DNA of 50,594 bases from Gallionellaceae bacterium. Lineage in GTDB: Bacteria > Pseudomonadota > Gammaproteobacteria > Burkholderiales > Thiobacillaceae. The stretch's first letter is position 1. Each line of letters begins with the position of its first letter. A program made the position numbers and the translations under genes. The stretch spans positions 1-50,594 of the forward strand of contig JAQTLN010000027.1 in assembly GCA_028714875.1 (NCBI GenBank), given 5' to 3'. Shown here piece by piece: positions 33,793 to 41,942 of this stretch. The notes under the pieces were generated by a model. The model was given only the letters and a program-made list of their open reading frames with translations. It ran no database searches and was not told the origin of the DNA.

Positions 33793-34032
33793 GGTGGTTT
33801 CACATCAATGATGGGTGGGGCGACCCGACGGAATCAGGCCGGTGCCCATTGTATTCGGTAAGCAGCCACACTGACGCCAGTGTGCCCCGACTTGCCGTAC
33901 ACCCTGTGGCACAGGTGGCCGGGTCGCGGATAGCGACTTGATGTGGCTGTGCTTGCCCCAGACACCTGGATCAATTTGATGTAAACAAAGAAAAGCGTGC
34001 CCGTAGCACTACCGCGAGGTCGAATCAGGCCA
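33793..34032. other. Divergent promoter region, APE operon / AsmA-like gene
   Basis: This 240-base region must hold promoters for both divergent units. A small palindrome, CACACT-N6-AGTGTG (33867-33884), could be an operator. No convincing -35/-10 pair is claimed. Confidence 0.35.
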
Positions 34033-35457
34033 ATGTCAAAATCACTTAAAAATATCAGCTTTGCCATCGGTGCCCTCATCGGGTTCCTCGTCCTCGTCGC
34101 GATCGCTCTACGTCTGTTCTTCGATGTCAACGCCTACAAGCCGCGTATCGAAGCGGCCGCATCGAGAACTTTGGGAATGGAAGTCAGCGTTGCTGGACGT
34201 TTGGGAATCGATGTTTTTCCGGGCCTGCTCGTCACCCTGGAAGACGTCCGCATTCGCAACCGGGGGACGGATGTCGCCAGTGCGAAAAAGGCCAGGCTTG
34301 GGATCGCATTCCCGCCTCTGTTCCAGAGCGAAGTCCGGATCGGGATGATCGCGCTGGAACACCCCAGGATTTCCATTGAAAAGGGGTTGGATGGCAGGTT
34401 CAACTACGAGAAATCGGAGGCGGCCGGAGGGACATTACCTGCCCTGAACCTGGCAAAAATATCCCTTTCAGACGGGACGCTTCGCTACCTGGACAAACAA
34501 TCAGGAAAAGGATTCGAGGCCGTGGAATGCAACTCGGAGGTGAGCCACTTTCAGCTTTCAGCCAGGGAAGGGCCGGGCATCATGAAGTACCTTTCCTTGG
34601 CGGCGGAGACCACCTGCGGGGAGGTCCGGACAAAGGACTACGCCGCATCCGACCTGAAGTTTTTGCTCACCGGAAAGGAGGGAGTTTTCGATTTCAAGCA
34701 ACTCACGATGAAGGTTTTCGGCGGGCAAGGTTCGGGGAGCATCCGGGCGGACTTCGTCGGCGCGGTCCCTCTTTATTGGGTCAACTACACCCTTCCCCAG
34801 TTCCGCATTGAGGCGCTTCTCAAGACCGTGCCACCACACAAGGTTGTGGAAGGCGCGTTGGACTTCTCCGCACAGTTGTCGCTGCGGGGCAAGACTGTGA
34901 ACGAGCTGCGGCAGACTGCGCAGGGGCGGATCACGCTGCGGGGCAAAAACATCACCCTCTATGGCCGCGATCTCGATCAGGCGTTCGCCCGGTTTGAATC
35001 GAGTCAGAACTTCAACCTGGTTGACGTGGGCGCCTACCTCCTTACCGGACCATTGGGCCTGGTGGTCACCAAGGGGTACGACTTTGCCCGCCTTGTTCAA
35101 GGAAAAGGGGGCCAAAGCGAGATCCGGACCCTCGTCTCCGACTGGAAGGTCGAGCATGGCGTGGCGCGGGCGCGGGATGTGGCCATGGCGACGAAGGAGA
35201 ACCGGGTCGCCCTGCGGGGTGCGCTCGATTTGGTCAAAGAGCGCTACGCTGGCGTGACCCTGGCGTGGATCGACGCCCAGGGTTGCGCCAAGGTGCGGCA
35301 AAAAATTCGGGGAACCTTCTGGAAACCGGTAGTAGAGCGGCCGAGCACTCTGATAGCCCTCGCCGGGCCGGCACTCAAGTTGCTCAAGCAGGTGAAAAGC
35401 CTGTTTCCCGGTGGCGAGTGCGAAGTGTTCTATGCCGGTTCGGTGGCGTCGCCGTGA
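34033..35457 (+). CDS. AsmA family protein
   Basis: A 474-residue envelope protein. An N-terminal membrane anchor (about 6-30) is followed by the AsmA N-terminal pattern: FDVNAYKPRIEAAASRTLGMEVSVAGRLGI (about 32-62) and LVTLEDVRIRNRG. A C-terminal AsmA_2-like part contains DLDQAFARFESSQNFNLVDVGAYLLTGPLG (about 324-353). AsmA-like proteins bridge the periplasm and are linked to phospholipid transport or outer-membrane assembly. The start is chosen at MSKSLKN; the extension to 33997 adds unconserved residues. It is divergent from the polyene operon, whose lipid product may share its destination. Confidence 0.88.
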   Translation: MSKSLKNISFAIGALIGFLVLVAIALRLFFDVNAYKPRIEAAASRTLGMEVSVAGRLGIDVFPGLLVTLEDVRIRNRGTDVASAKKARLGIAFPPLFQSEVRIGMIALEHPRISIEKGLDGRFNYEKSEAAGGTLPALNLAKISLSDGTLRYLDKQSGKGFEAVECNSEVSHFQLSAREGPGIMKYLSLAAETTCGEVRTKDYAASDLKFLLTGKEGVFDFKQLTMKVFGGQGSGSIRADFVGAVPLYWVNYTLPQFRIEALLKTVPPHKVVEGALDFSAQLSLRGKTVNELRQTAQGRITLRGKNITLYGRDLDQAFARFESSQNFNLVDVGAYLLTGPLGLVVTKGYDFARLVQGKGGQSEIRTLVSDWKVEHGVARARDVAMATKENRVALRGALDLVKERYAGVTLAWIDAQGCAKVRQKIRGTFWKPVVERPSTLIALAGPALKLLKQVKSLFPGGECEVFYAGSVASP

Positions 35458-35612
35458 TAGGTGGTTTGCACCGGAATCAGCGAACAGGCTGGCCGCATCC
35501 CTTCATGGGCGCTCATAGGGTTTTCCACCGAGGCGAAGAGACGAAATCTACATTCTGTCGTCCAACGCCGGCTCCGCCGCAGGAACCTTGTCCAGGATGG
35601 CCAGTGCGTCTT

Positions 35613-35869
35613 CTGTTCAGCCGGGGTCCGCACATAAATACCCGCGAGTTTCAGTTCGCCACCCACAAAGTCCCGGATGTTGTGCGTGGCGATGGTGCAT
35701 GGCGCGGCAGCCACCGCGATTTCGTAGACAAAGTTGTCACCCTCCTCTCGCAAGTTCGGGCGCCAGTGGTAGCGACCCTGACCTCATTCGCATCGACCAG
35801 CAGCCGTGCCAGTACCTTCTCCATCTCCGGGTAAGTTAGCAAGTCAGGGCTGAAAAATCCGCGAACGAT
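35613..35869 (-). pseudogene. Frameshifted PIN-domain toxin gene fragment
   Basis: Two pieces in different frames make one PIN-like sequence. GFFSPDLLTYPEMEKVLARL and VDANEVRVATT come from 35869 to about 35770. Then, one frame over, WRPNLREEGDNFVYEIAVAA and THNIRDFVGGELKLAGIYV run from about 35768 to 35613. The second piece has the THN-x2-DF and GEL-x3-GI endings of PIN_3-type toxins. The N-terminus with the first acidic residue is missing, and another frame change follows the end. No intact antitoxin gene is present, so this is a decayed toxin-antitoxin locus. Confidence 0.6.
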
Positions 35870-36069
35870 TCATCACCTCGGAAGCGGCAACTTCATGGTT
35901 GCCGGTGAGCACATCAAGTTGAAGTCAAAGATGAAATAGAAAAATCCTTCACCCTGTTCGGTGAGGTTCACATGGTGACCGTAGGCGCGGGCAAGCCCGC
36001 TCCCATGACGCGAACAACCCTGGTTTTAGGGGGAGCGGTTTCGATTTCCGCCGACCGCTACAGCAGTCT
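35870..36069. other. Intergenic remnant sequence
   Basis: No gene is recognised. A perfect hairpin GCGGGC-AA-GCCCGC at 35987-36000 belongs to a common dispersed GC hairpin type, and GGGAGCGG repeats its theme at about 36031. Together with 35458-35612, which also lacks a clear gene, this surrounds the decayed PIN locus. Confidence 0.35.
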
Positions 36070-36840
36070 TCAGGTTTTTCCACGCTGGTTGTCGGCCAGC
36101 CAATGCTTCACCTCGCGCGCCACCCAGTCGCCGTCGTCCAGGGGCAGGTCGTGGCCGGCGCTTGGGTGAAGCGCGAAATCGGCGTTCCAGGCTTGCGCCA
36201 GCCGTTGCGAACAATGAGGGTGGACCATGCGGTCGCGTTCGCCGGCGAGAATGAGGAGCGGCACGTTCGGCCTGGCGACGGCGGAGAAGCGCGCGGCGGC
36301 GAGCAGTTGGCGCAGGGTATTGCGGCGCGAAACCGGACATTCGCGCGCCCAGGCGGTCCAGTCCGGCAGGACATGGCGCAGTTCCTTTGCGTGGGCGCTG
36401 GTGAGTTCAAGGATGGCTTGCTCGCGCGCCGCGCCGCTCGGCAACAGTTGCCGCAACAGGGCGGGGTAGGCGCTCGGCCGCAGGCGTTGCTGGAACGAGT
36501 TCCAGGGGCGCAGGCTGGTACTGAGCAAGACCGCGGCCCGGCATTCCTCCGGGTGGCGCGCGGCCCAGGCCACGGCCACCATGCCGCCCAGCGAGAGGGC
36601 CAGCAGGTGGTAGGGCGGCTTCGCGCCCTGTTCGCGAAGGTCGCGGCGACAGGCTTCCATCATGGCTTCCACGCTGCACGAGCTGGTCTCCATGAAGCGC
36701 CGGCCGTTACCGGGCAGGTCGGGGGTGAGGAGGTCACCTGGCGCCAACGCTTGCGCGAAGGCGGCGCGGAAACGGGTGGGGAAATCACCCCAGTGCCGCG
36801 CCTCGCGGGTCAGGCCGCGGAGAAAAACCCAGGTGGTCAT
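36070..36840 (-). CDS. Alpha/beta hydrolase
   Basis: A 256-residue serine hydrolase. The nucleophile elbow LALSLGGMV puts the Ser at 83; the acid is probably in LILAGERDRMVHPHC and the His in HPSAGHDLPLDDGDWV near the C-terminus. The oxyanion segment VFLRGLTREARHWG is at the front. The start at 36840 overlaps the stop of the M14 peptidase gene by 4 bases (ATGA), so the two form a unit. The upstream in-frame extension is shadow sequence of that gene. Substrate unknown. Confidence 0.87.
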   Translation of the reverse strand: MTTWVFLRGLTREARHWGDFPTRFRAAFAQALAPGDLLTPDLPGNGRRFMETSSCSVEAMMEACRRDLREQGAKPPYHLLALSLGGMVAVAWAARHPEECRAAVLLSTSLRPWNSFQQRLRPSAYPALLRQLLPSGAAREQAILELTSAHAKELRHVLPDWTAWARECPVSRRNTLRQLLAAARFSAVARPNVPLLILAGERDRMVHPHCSQRLAQAWNADFALHPSAGHDLPLDDGDWVAREVKHWLADNQRGKT

Positions 36841-37868
36841 GAATGCAGGTGCCAGCCGTACCACTCGACCATGGCCAGCTTCTTGTGGCGCAAGCGCGCG
36901 TCGCCTTGTGGCAGCCAGTTTTCCCAGCCGCAGGCGGCGCGCGCGAGAAAATCCAGCCACAGCAGATGGCGCCGCAGGATGCGGTGCAGGCGGTGGCCGG
37001 GGCGCGGGTTGAACAGGCCCTGGCGGGTGAATAGTTGACGCGGGTTCTTCTTCACCCACAGCCAGGAGCCCATTTCCAGGGTGAGCGGCAGGAACACCCG
37101 CTCCGCGCCGCCGGCCGCCCGCGCGCGCAGGTAGAAATGGTCCCAGAGGTCGCCATGCGCCAGGTATTGCCGGCTTTGCGGTTCGATCACGTAGTTGTGC
37201 GAGGGATAGGTCTGCTCGAAAAGGTCTTTCAGCGCGTGGACTTCCGGCAGGTTGGGAAACGGCCTGGAAGTGTGGGCGTAGGGAAACCAGATGCGGTCGC
37301 GCGCGCCGAAGCCGGAGTGGCAATCGAGCGCCAGGCTGAAGCGGCGCCGGCCGAGTTCTTCTTCCACCACCCGCGCCAGCACCTGGCTTTCAGCCTGCAT
37401 CGGCGCGTCGGCCGGGCCGCGATACCAGGGCAGCCTGGCGCTGAAGCGCTGGCCACCGAGCAGGAAGGGCACCCGTTCCAGGGCATCCAGCGGCGCGTTG
37501 CGCATGAGATCAATCCCGCCTGGATTGCAGCGCGTGTTGCGCCACATGCCGCCGGGGTTGGCCAGCGGGACGAACACCATGCGCAGCGTTTCCAGTTGCC
37601 GGTGCAGCAGGGGGTCCCACTTCAGACGGTTCAGCAGGCCGCGCAGAAACACCAGCAAGACCCGGGTGCCGATGCGCTCCAGACCATGCACGCCGGCGAA
37701 ATAGCCGATCGCCGGTAGGCTCGGATCGGGATTGCCCAGGGTCAGGACATGGATGGGTAACGCCGCGCCCTCCACCACGACCGTATGCGCCACGCGCGCC
37801 GCCAACTCGGGTGGCGCCGCGTCGAGCAGGCGATGCAGTTCAATGAGTTCGGGAAGGTGTTTATTCAT
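36837..37868 (-). CDS. M14 family zinc carboxypeptidase-like protein
   Basis: A 343-residue cytoplasmic protein. The zinc ligands HGLE (His61, Glu64) and a third His in LDCHSGFG (His184), with catalytic Glu265 in LTLEMGSW, give the complete M14 set. PLANPGGMWRNTRCNPGGIDLMRN is the typical substrate-binding stretch. No signal peptide is seen, so the target is probably an intracellular peptide or amidated compound. It is coupled to the downstream hydrolase, suggesting sequential processing of one substrate; that is inference. Confidence 0.88.
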   Translation of the reverse strand: MNKHLPELIELHRLLDAAPPELAARVAHTVVVEGAALPIHVLTLGNPDPSLPAIGYFAGVHGLERIGTRVLLVFLRGLLNRLKWDPLLHRQLETLRMVFVPLANPGGMWRNTRCNPGGIDLMRNAPLDALERVPFLLGGQRFSARLPWYRGPADAPMQAESQVLARVVEEELGRRRFSLALDCHSGFGARDRIWFPYAHTSRPFPNLPEVHALKDLFEQTYPSHNYVIEPQSRQYLAHGDLWDHFYLRARAAGGAERVFLPLTLEMGSWLWVKKNPRQLFTRQGLFNPRPGHRLHRILRRHLLWLDFLARAACGWENWLPQGDARLRHKKLAMVEWYGWHLHS

Positions 37869-37892
37869 CGTGCTGTAGTCGCGTGACGCGGA

Positions 37893-38513
37893 CTACAGGG
37901 CCGGGCTTTCCAGGCCCAGAAGCGATCGTTTCAGCGTGAGTTGGATCGGGTTGTCGCCCAGCCAGATTTTCAGCAACGCGCGGTTGAAGCGTTCGCCCGG
38001 GACAAGTCCCAGGTCGTGGTTGCCGATACGGGTGTAAGTGCCTTTCCCAGGCAGGTAATCCAACTGGATTTCCATGCCGGACGGCACTTCATGCACTTGC
38101 TGGATGAGCCCGAAAAAGTGCGCGACTTCGGGCTTGATCGCGTCCAGTTCCGCCGCGCTGTTGTTGTCGCTCAGGCCTTCCTTGAGGGCGTCCAGATTCT
38201 GCTCCGTGGAGGTGTCGCGCAGGAGAACGAGCTGGAGCCGCCGAGGGAGGTCGCTTTCCAGGATATGGCTGGCCACGCGCGCGGGTTCCGCCAGATAGAG
38301 TGACGCCACATAGACGCGGAAACCATAGAGCCGACGCACCCCGGCGCCGTTCAATTGCAGTTGTTTTCCGGCGAATTGGGTGTGTTCCGCGATCGTGATG
38401 CCCGCCACTTGAACGTCCCGCGCCGCCACGTGAGCGGCGGCGCAGGTCAGAAAGAGGCTGAGGATGCTTCGGGAGAGAAGCCGGGCGCGTGGCGACAGGG
38501 ATAAGACCGACAT
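37893..38513 (-). CDS. Periplasmic chalcone-isomerase-fold protein
   Basis: A 206-residue protein from the chosen ATG at 38513 (MSVLSLSPRARLLSRSILSL), with a signal peptide ending near AAHVAA. The mature part has the bacterial chalcone-isomerase-like pattern: LQLNGAGVRRLYGFRVYVASLYL (about 50-72), then LQLVLLRDTSTEQN and LDYLPGKGTYTRI. These proteins bind fatty-acid-like ligands and rarely act as isomerases. An alternative ATG at 38543 adds ten residues; no strong ribosome site decides. Confidence 0.82.
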   Translation of the reverse strand: MSVLSLSPRARLLSRSILSLFLTCAAAHVAARDVQVAGITIAEHTQFAGKQLQLNGAGVRRLYGFRVYVASLYLAEPARVASHILESDLPRRLQLVLLRDTSTEQNLDALKEGLSDNNSAAELDAIKPEVAHFFGLIQQVHEVPSGMEIQLDYLPGKGTYTRIGNHDLGLVPGERFNRALLKIWLGDNPIQLTLKRSLLGLESPAL

Positions 38514-38606
38514 GTGCGGGATGGACCGAGTTTTTTCGATCATCGCCCACTATCGTGTCGTTCTTGTGACAGCGCCCCTGACAAGCTGCCGTCGCCGCGG
38601 GGCGAC

Positions 38607-39131
38607 TTATTCGAGGATATCCTTGTACAGCGCGTCTTCCTCGGCGGCGAGTTCGCCCAAGACTTTGGACAGGTCGCCCTGCATGCCCTTGGCGAGGGTA
38701 TGCAGGTTCAAGTGCACCACGTTGATCTTGCCGTCGGCGGTTTCGAACACAGTGGTGCGGCAGGGCAGGGGCGGGGCCTTGCCGCCGCTGGCCTTGATGA
38801 CGCGCTCGTTGGCGCCGGCCGGGCAGAGGCCGAGCGTTTTCATGCGCCGCGCGTCCTTGACCCCGGCCGTGCGCATCTCGGCCTGCACGTCATGCACATC
38901 GCCCAGTTTCCAGCCGCGTTTTTCCGCGCCGCCCCTGATGGCCGCTACGGTTTCGTCGAAGCCGACACGCGAGTAACGCAGGTCGTACATGGTGGCCATC
39001 ATCTGCATCTGCATCTGTTTCGCCAGAATCATTTGCTGTGCTTGCTGAATTTGCTCCTTGCTGGGCTGGGGGGCTTGCGCCAGGGCGGACAGGCTGCAAC
39101 AGGCGAGCAGGGTAAATGCCAGTTTTTTCAT
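38607..39131 (-). CDS. Secreted DUF302 protein
   Basis: A 174-residue protein with signal peptide MKKLAFTLLACCSLSALA and a Gln/Met-rich helix (IQQAQQMILAKQMQMQMMATMYD). A DUF302 domain follows (about 52-160: SRVGFDETVAAIRGGAEKRGWKLGDVHDV ... KINVVHLNLHTLAKGM). Two cysteines (LCPAG and PCRTT, about 103 and 124) could be a metal or redox pair. The Met-rich helix suggests copper exposure, as the other DUF302 gene neighbours a copper ATPase; this is inference. Confidence 0.8.
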   Translation of the reverse strand: MKKLAFTLLACCSLSALAQAPQPSKEQIQQAQQMILAKQMQMQMMATMYDLRYSRVGFDETVAAIRGGAEKRGWKLGDVHDVQAEMRTAGVKDARRMKTLGLCPAGANERVIKASGGKAPPLPCRTTVFETADGKINVVHLNLHTLAKGMQGDLSKVLGELAAEEDALYKDILE

Positions 39132-39144
39132 GTATCAATTCCTC

Positions 39145-39342
39145 TCAGTGTTTGCGGTGAGCATGACCATCCCAGCCTTGCAGCTGGTACAGCGTGCCGC
39201 AGTAGGGACAGCGTGCCTCACCTGTTTCTTCCACCGCCAGGAACACGCGCGGGTGCGCGTCCCACAGGGCATCGCCCGACATCGGGCAATGCAGCGGCAG
39301 ATCGGATTCCTTTACTTCAACGACGCGTTGCTCCTTGCTCAC
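39145..39342 (-). CDS. CHCC-type zinc-finger protein
   Basis: A 65-residue protein from a GTG start with GAGGAG a few bases upstream. The ligands Cys19, His30, Cys45 and Cys48 (LPLHCP, WDAHPR, RCPYCG) give the CHCC pattern of the zf-CHCC family, related to a mitochondrial complex I subunit. In betaproteobacteria this gene commonly follows ilvE, as here with 10 bases between. Function is unknown. Confidence 0.85.
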   Translation of the reverse strand: MSKEQRVVEVKESDLPLHCPMSGDALWDAHPRVFLAVEETGEARCPYCGTLYQLQGWDGHAHRKH

Positions 39343-39352
39343 GGCCGTCTCC

Positions 39353-40273
39353 TCAAACGTGGCTGAGCCAGCCGGCATGCGCCGGGGAACGCCCCTGCAC
39401 GCAGTCGAAATACAGCGCTTGCAGCTTTTCCGTGATCGGGCCGCGGTGGCCGCTGCCGATGGCGCGGTTGTCGAGTTCGCGGATCGGGGTGACCTCGGCG
39501 GCGGTGCCGGTGAAGAAGGCTTCGTCGGCGACATACACCTCGTCGCGGGTGATGCGCTTCTCGATCACCGGAATGCCCAGTTCCCCGGCAAGCTGGACGA
39601 TGGTGTCGCGAGTGATGCCTTCCAGGGCGGAGGTGGTGTCCGGCGTATACAGCTTGCCGTTGCGGATGATGAACACGTTCTCGCCGGAGCCTTCCGCGAC
39701 GAAACCGTCGACGTCGAGGAGCAGGGCTTCCTGATAGCCATCCATTTCGGCCTCGCGGTGGGCCAGGATGGAATTCATGTAGTTGCCGTTGGCCTTGGCC
39801 TTGCACATGGTGATGTTGACGTGGTGGCGGGTGAACGAGGAGGTCTTCACGCGGATGCCGTCGGTCAGCGCTTCCGCACCCATGTATGCGCCCCAGGGCC
39901 AGGCGGCGACGATCACATGCACCGAGAGATTCTTCGCGGAAATGCCCATGGCTTCCGGCCCGAAAAACGCCATCGGCCGCAGATAGCCGCTTTTCAGGTT
40001 GTTCTCGCGCACGGCGGCCTTCTGCGCCTCGACCAGGGTTTCCTTGTCGTAGGGCAACTTCATGCCGAGGATATGGGCCGAGCGGAACAGCCTGTCGGTG
40101 TGTTCCTGAAGCCGGAAGATGGCCGGGCCGTCGGGGGTTTCGTAAGCGCGTACGCCCTCGAACACGCCCATGCCGTAGTGCAGGGTATGGGTGAGGACGT
40201 GGGTGGTGGCGTCGCGCCAGTTCACCATCTTGCCGTCGTACCAGATAAGACCGTCGCGGTCGGCCATGGACAT
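39353..40273 (-). CDS. ilvE: Branched-chain amino acid aminotransferase
   Basis: A 306-residue class IV PLP enzyme that transfers amino groups between glutamate and the 2-oxo acids of valine, leucine and isoleucine. The PLP lysine is Lys160 in CKAKANGNYMNS. HTLHYGMGVFEGVRAY and GFVAEGSGENVFIIRNG are the expected early and late signatures. The start at 40273 (MSMADRDGLIWYDGKMV) has GGAG upstream; a longer frame to 40498 is shadow sequence over the divergent dsbB. Length matches E. coli IlvE. Confidence 0.96.
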   Translation of the reverse strand: MSMADRDGLIWYDGKMVNWRDATTHVLTHTLHYGMGVFEGVRAYETPDGPAIFRLQEHTDRLFRSAHILGMKLPYDKETLVEAQKAAVRENNLKSGYLRPMAFFGPEAMGISAKNLSVHVIVAAWPWGAYMGAEALTDGIRVKTSSFTRHHVNITMCKAKANGNYMNSILAHREAEMDGYQEALLLDVDGFVAEGSGENVFIIRNGKLYTPDTTSALEGITRDTIVQLAGELGIPVIEKRITRDEVYVADEAFFTGTAAEVTPIRELDNRAIGSGHRGPITEKLQALYFDCVQGRSPAHAGWLSHV

Positions 40274-40370
40274 GATCAAAACTCCGGGTAGCTCAGAAAA
40301 CGGCGATTTTAACCCGGCGCCCATGTTCCGGTGGGCCGGCTCGCGGCTTCGCTGCGTTACGATTGGGGCC

Positions 40371-40892
40371 ATGACGCGGCAATCCTTCTTCTCCCCCCGA
40401 TTCCTCTGGCTGTTATTGGCCGCTGGTAGCGCCAGCTTGGTCATTGCCAGCCTGGCGCTGACCGCCTGGCAAAACCTGCATCCCTGCCACCTGTGCATCT
40501 TCCAGCGCCTGCTCTACCTGCTGTTGGCCGGCGTCGCTTTGGCCGCCGGGTTGCTGGTGCCACGCCCGCCGGCGCGTTGGGTCGGCTTCTTCGCCCTGCC
40601 CCTGGCCGCCGGTGGGCTGGCGGTGGCGGCTTATCAGAGCTGGTTGCAAGCGCAACCGCCCGGCAGCGTTTCCTGTGTGGGTGGCGAACTCGGTCTTATC
40701 GAACGCCTGGTGGAATGGCTGGGCCAGCTTCAGCCGGAACTTTTTCTCGCCACCGGGTTCTGCGAAGAAGTCGAAATGACGATCCTGAAACTGTCTCTGG
40801 CCAACTGGTCCGTGCTCGGTTTCGCGGTCTGTCTGGCGCTGGCCTATCGGGCCTGGCGCCCGACGCCGGAACGTAGACTCTTCAGCTCTTGA
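40371..40892 (+). CDS. dsbB: Disulfide bond formation protein B
   Basis: A 173-residue inner-membrane quinone reductase that reoxidises DsbA. Four helices are present. The first redox pair is Cys39 and Cys42 in HPCHLCIFQR; the second is Cys102 and Cys131 in the periplasmic loop (VSCVGG, GFCEEVE). LYLLLAGVALAAGLL is helix 2. The ATG at 40371 is preceded by TTGGGG. dsbA follows 14 bases later on the same strand, so oxidant and carrier are made together. Confidence 0.95.
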   Translation: MTRQSFFSPRFLWLLLAAGSASLVIASLALTAWQNLHPCHLCIFQRLLYLLLAGVALAAGLLVPRPPARWVGFFALPLAAGGLAVAAYQSWLQAQPPGSVSCVGGELGLIERLVEWLGQLQPELFLATGFCEEVEMTILKLSLANWSVLGFAVCLALAYRAWRPTPERRLFSS

Positions 40893-40906
40893 TCAAGGAA
40901 CCCGTC

Positions 40907-41578
40907 ATGTCCCATCTCAACGCGCCCCGCGACCCTTCCCGCCGCCAGTTCCACCGCCTCCTGCTGGCCACCCTGGCGGCCTCGGCCCTGCCCGCGCGCG
41001 CAGCCGCCAGCCCGGAATGGCTGCCGATCACGCCGCCGCAACCAGGCGACAGTCCCGGCAAGATCGAAGTGCTGGAATTCTTTTCCTGGGGTTGCCCGCA
41101 TTGCCGCGACTTCAATCCCGTGGTCAAACGCTGGACGGAAAAGCTGCACAAGGACGTGGAATTCAAACGCGTGCCGGTGAGCTTCGGGCGCGCGGCCTGG
41201 AGCAATCTGGCGCGGATGTTCTATGCGCTGGAAGGCATCGGCGAACTCGAACGCCTGGACGAAGCCGTATTCGCCGCCATACATGACCGCCGCGTCAATC
41301 TCTATACGGAAGCCAGCGCGCTCGCCTGGGTACGGCAACAGGGCATCGACGCCAGCCGCTTCAGTGAAGCGTTCAAAAGTTTCTCCACGGAAACCCATGT
41401 CGCGCGCGCCGAACAACTCAGCCGCGCCTACAAGGTGGATAGCGTGCCCCTGATCACCGTGGCCGGCCGCTTCCGCGTGGTCAACAAAGCGGCGCATGAC
41501 CAGGCCGGTCTGTTCACCGTGGTCGACGAACTGATCGCGCGAGTACGCAAGGAACAGCCGACACACCGCAAGCGTTGA
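40907..41578 (+). CDS. dsbA: Thiol:disulfide interchange protein DsbA
   Basis: A 223-residue periplasmic oxidase. The active site is Cys63-Pro-His-Cys66 in FFSWGCPHCRDF and the cis-Pro loop is DSVPLITV near 184. The N-terminus, DPSRRQFHRLLLATLAASALPARA, has a twin-arginine-like SRRQFH motif before the hydrophobic stretch, unusual for DsbA. AAGGA at 40895-40899 sets the start; an in-frame ATT-led extension overlapping dsbB is less likely. The insert between CPHC and the cis-Pro is helical, as expected. Confidence 0.95.
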   Translation: MSHLNAPRDPSRRQFHRLLLATLAASALPARAAASPEWLPITPPQPGDSPGKIEVLEFFSWGCPHCRDFNPVVKRWTEKLHKDVEFKRVPVSFGRAAWSNLARMFYALEGIGELERLDEAVFAAIHDRRVNLYTEASALAWVRQQGIDASRFSEAFKSFSTETHVARAEQLSRAYKVDSVPLITVAGRFRVVNKAAHDQAGLFTVVDELIARVRKEQPTHRKR

Positions 41579-41616
41579 GCACGTCTTTGGGCCGTTGCGG
41601 ATGTGCGGGCGTCAGA

Positions 41617-41815
41617 AAATCCCCCCTAGCCCCCCTTTGAAAAAGGGGGGGATATTTACCCGCAAGCGCTTCACCAGCTAACGCGAAAAGTTTTTTTCAA
41701 AGGGGCGAGTCCCCCCCCTTTTTTCAAAGGGGGGCTAGGGGGGATTTAGCAACATTCGACCGCGCGCAACCCTCGGAGAAATCCCCCCCCGGCCCCCCTT
41801 TCCCAAAGGGGAAAG
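41617..41815. repeat. C-rich hairpin repeat, copy 2 (with partial third hairpin)
   Basis: Perfect 24-bp arms (41617-41640, ATCCCCCCTAGCCCCCCTTT core, and 41724-41747) face each other across the module CACCAGCTAACGCGAAAAG (41672-41690). A further imperfect copy (ATCCCCCCCCGGCCCCCCTT) spans 41781-41800. It fills most of the 364-base gap between dsbA and dacC. Confidence 0.75.
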
Positions 41816-41942
41816 TAGGTGGCGCGGACACAGTCACCGTGGATGAAACCAGCCGGTTCATAACTTCCCCAACCCGAGCGTGGGGAACCAAGCCGATATA
41901 ATCGGCCTCTTCTTTTGCCCTTTCCTCAACTTCCCGCACCCA

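Noticed and set aside
36841-37323. N-terminal extension of the alpha/beta hydrolase frame
   Set aside because: It reads through the M14 peptidase gene in another frame; the true start at 36840 overlaps that gene's stop in the usual ATGA way.
41617-41815. CRISPR-like repeat array
   Set aside because: The units are inverted, few and unevenly spaced, with no unique spacers of constant length and no cas genes.
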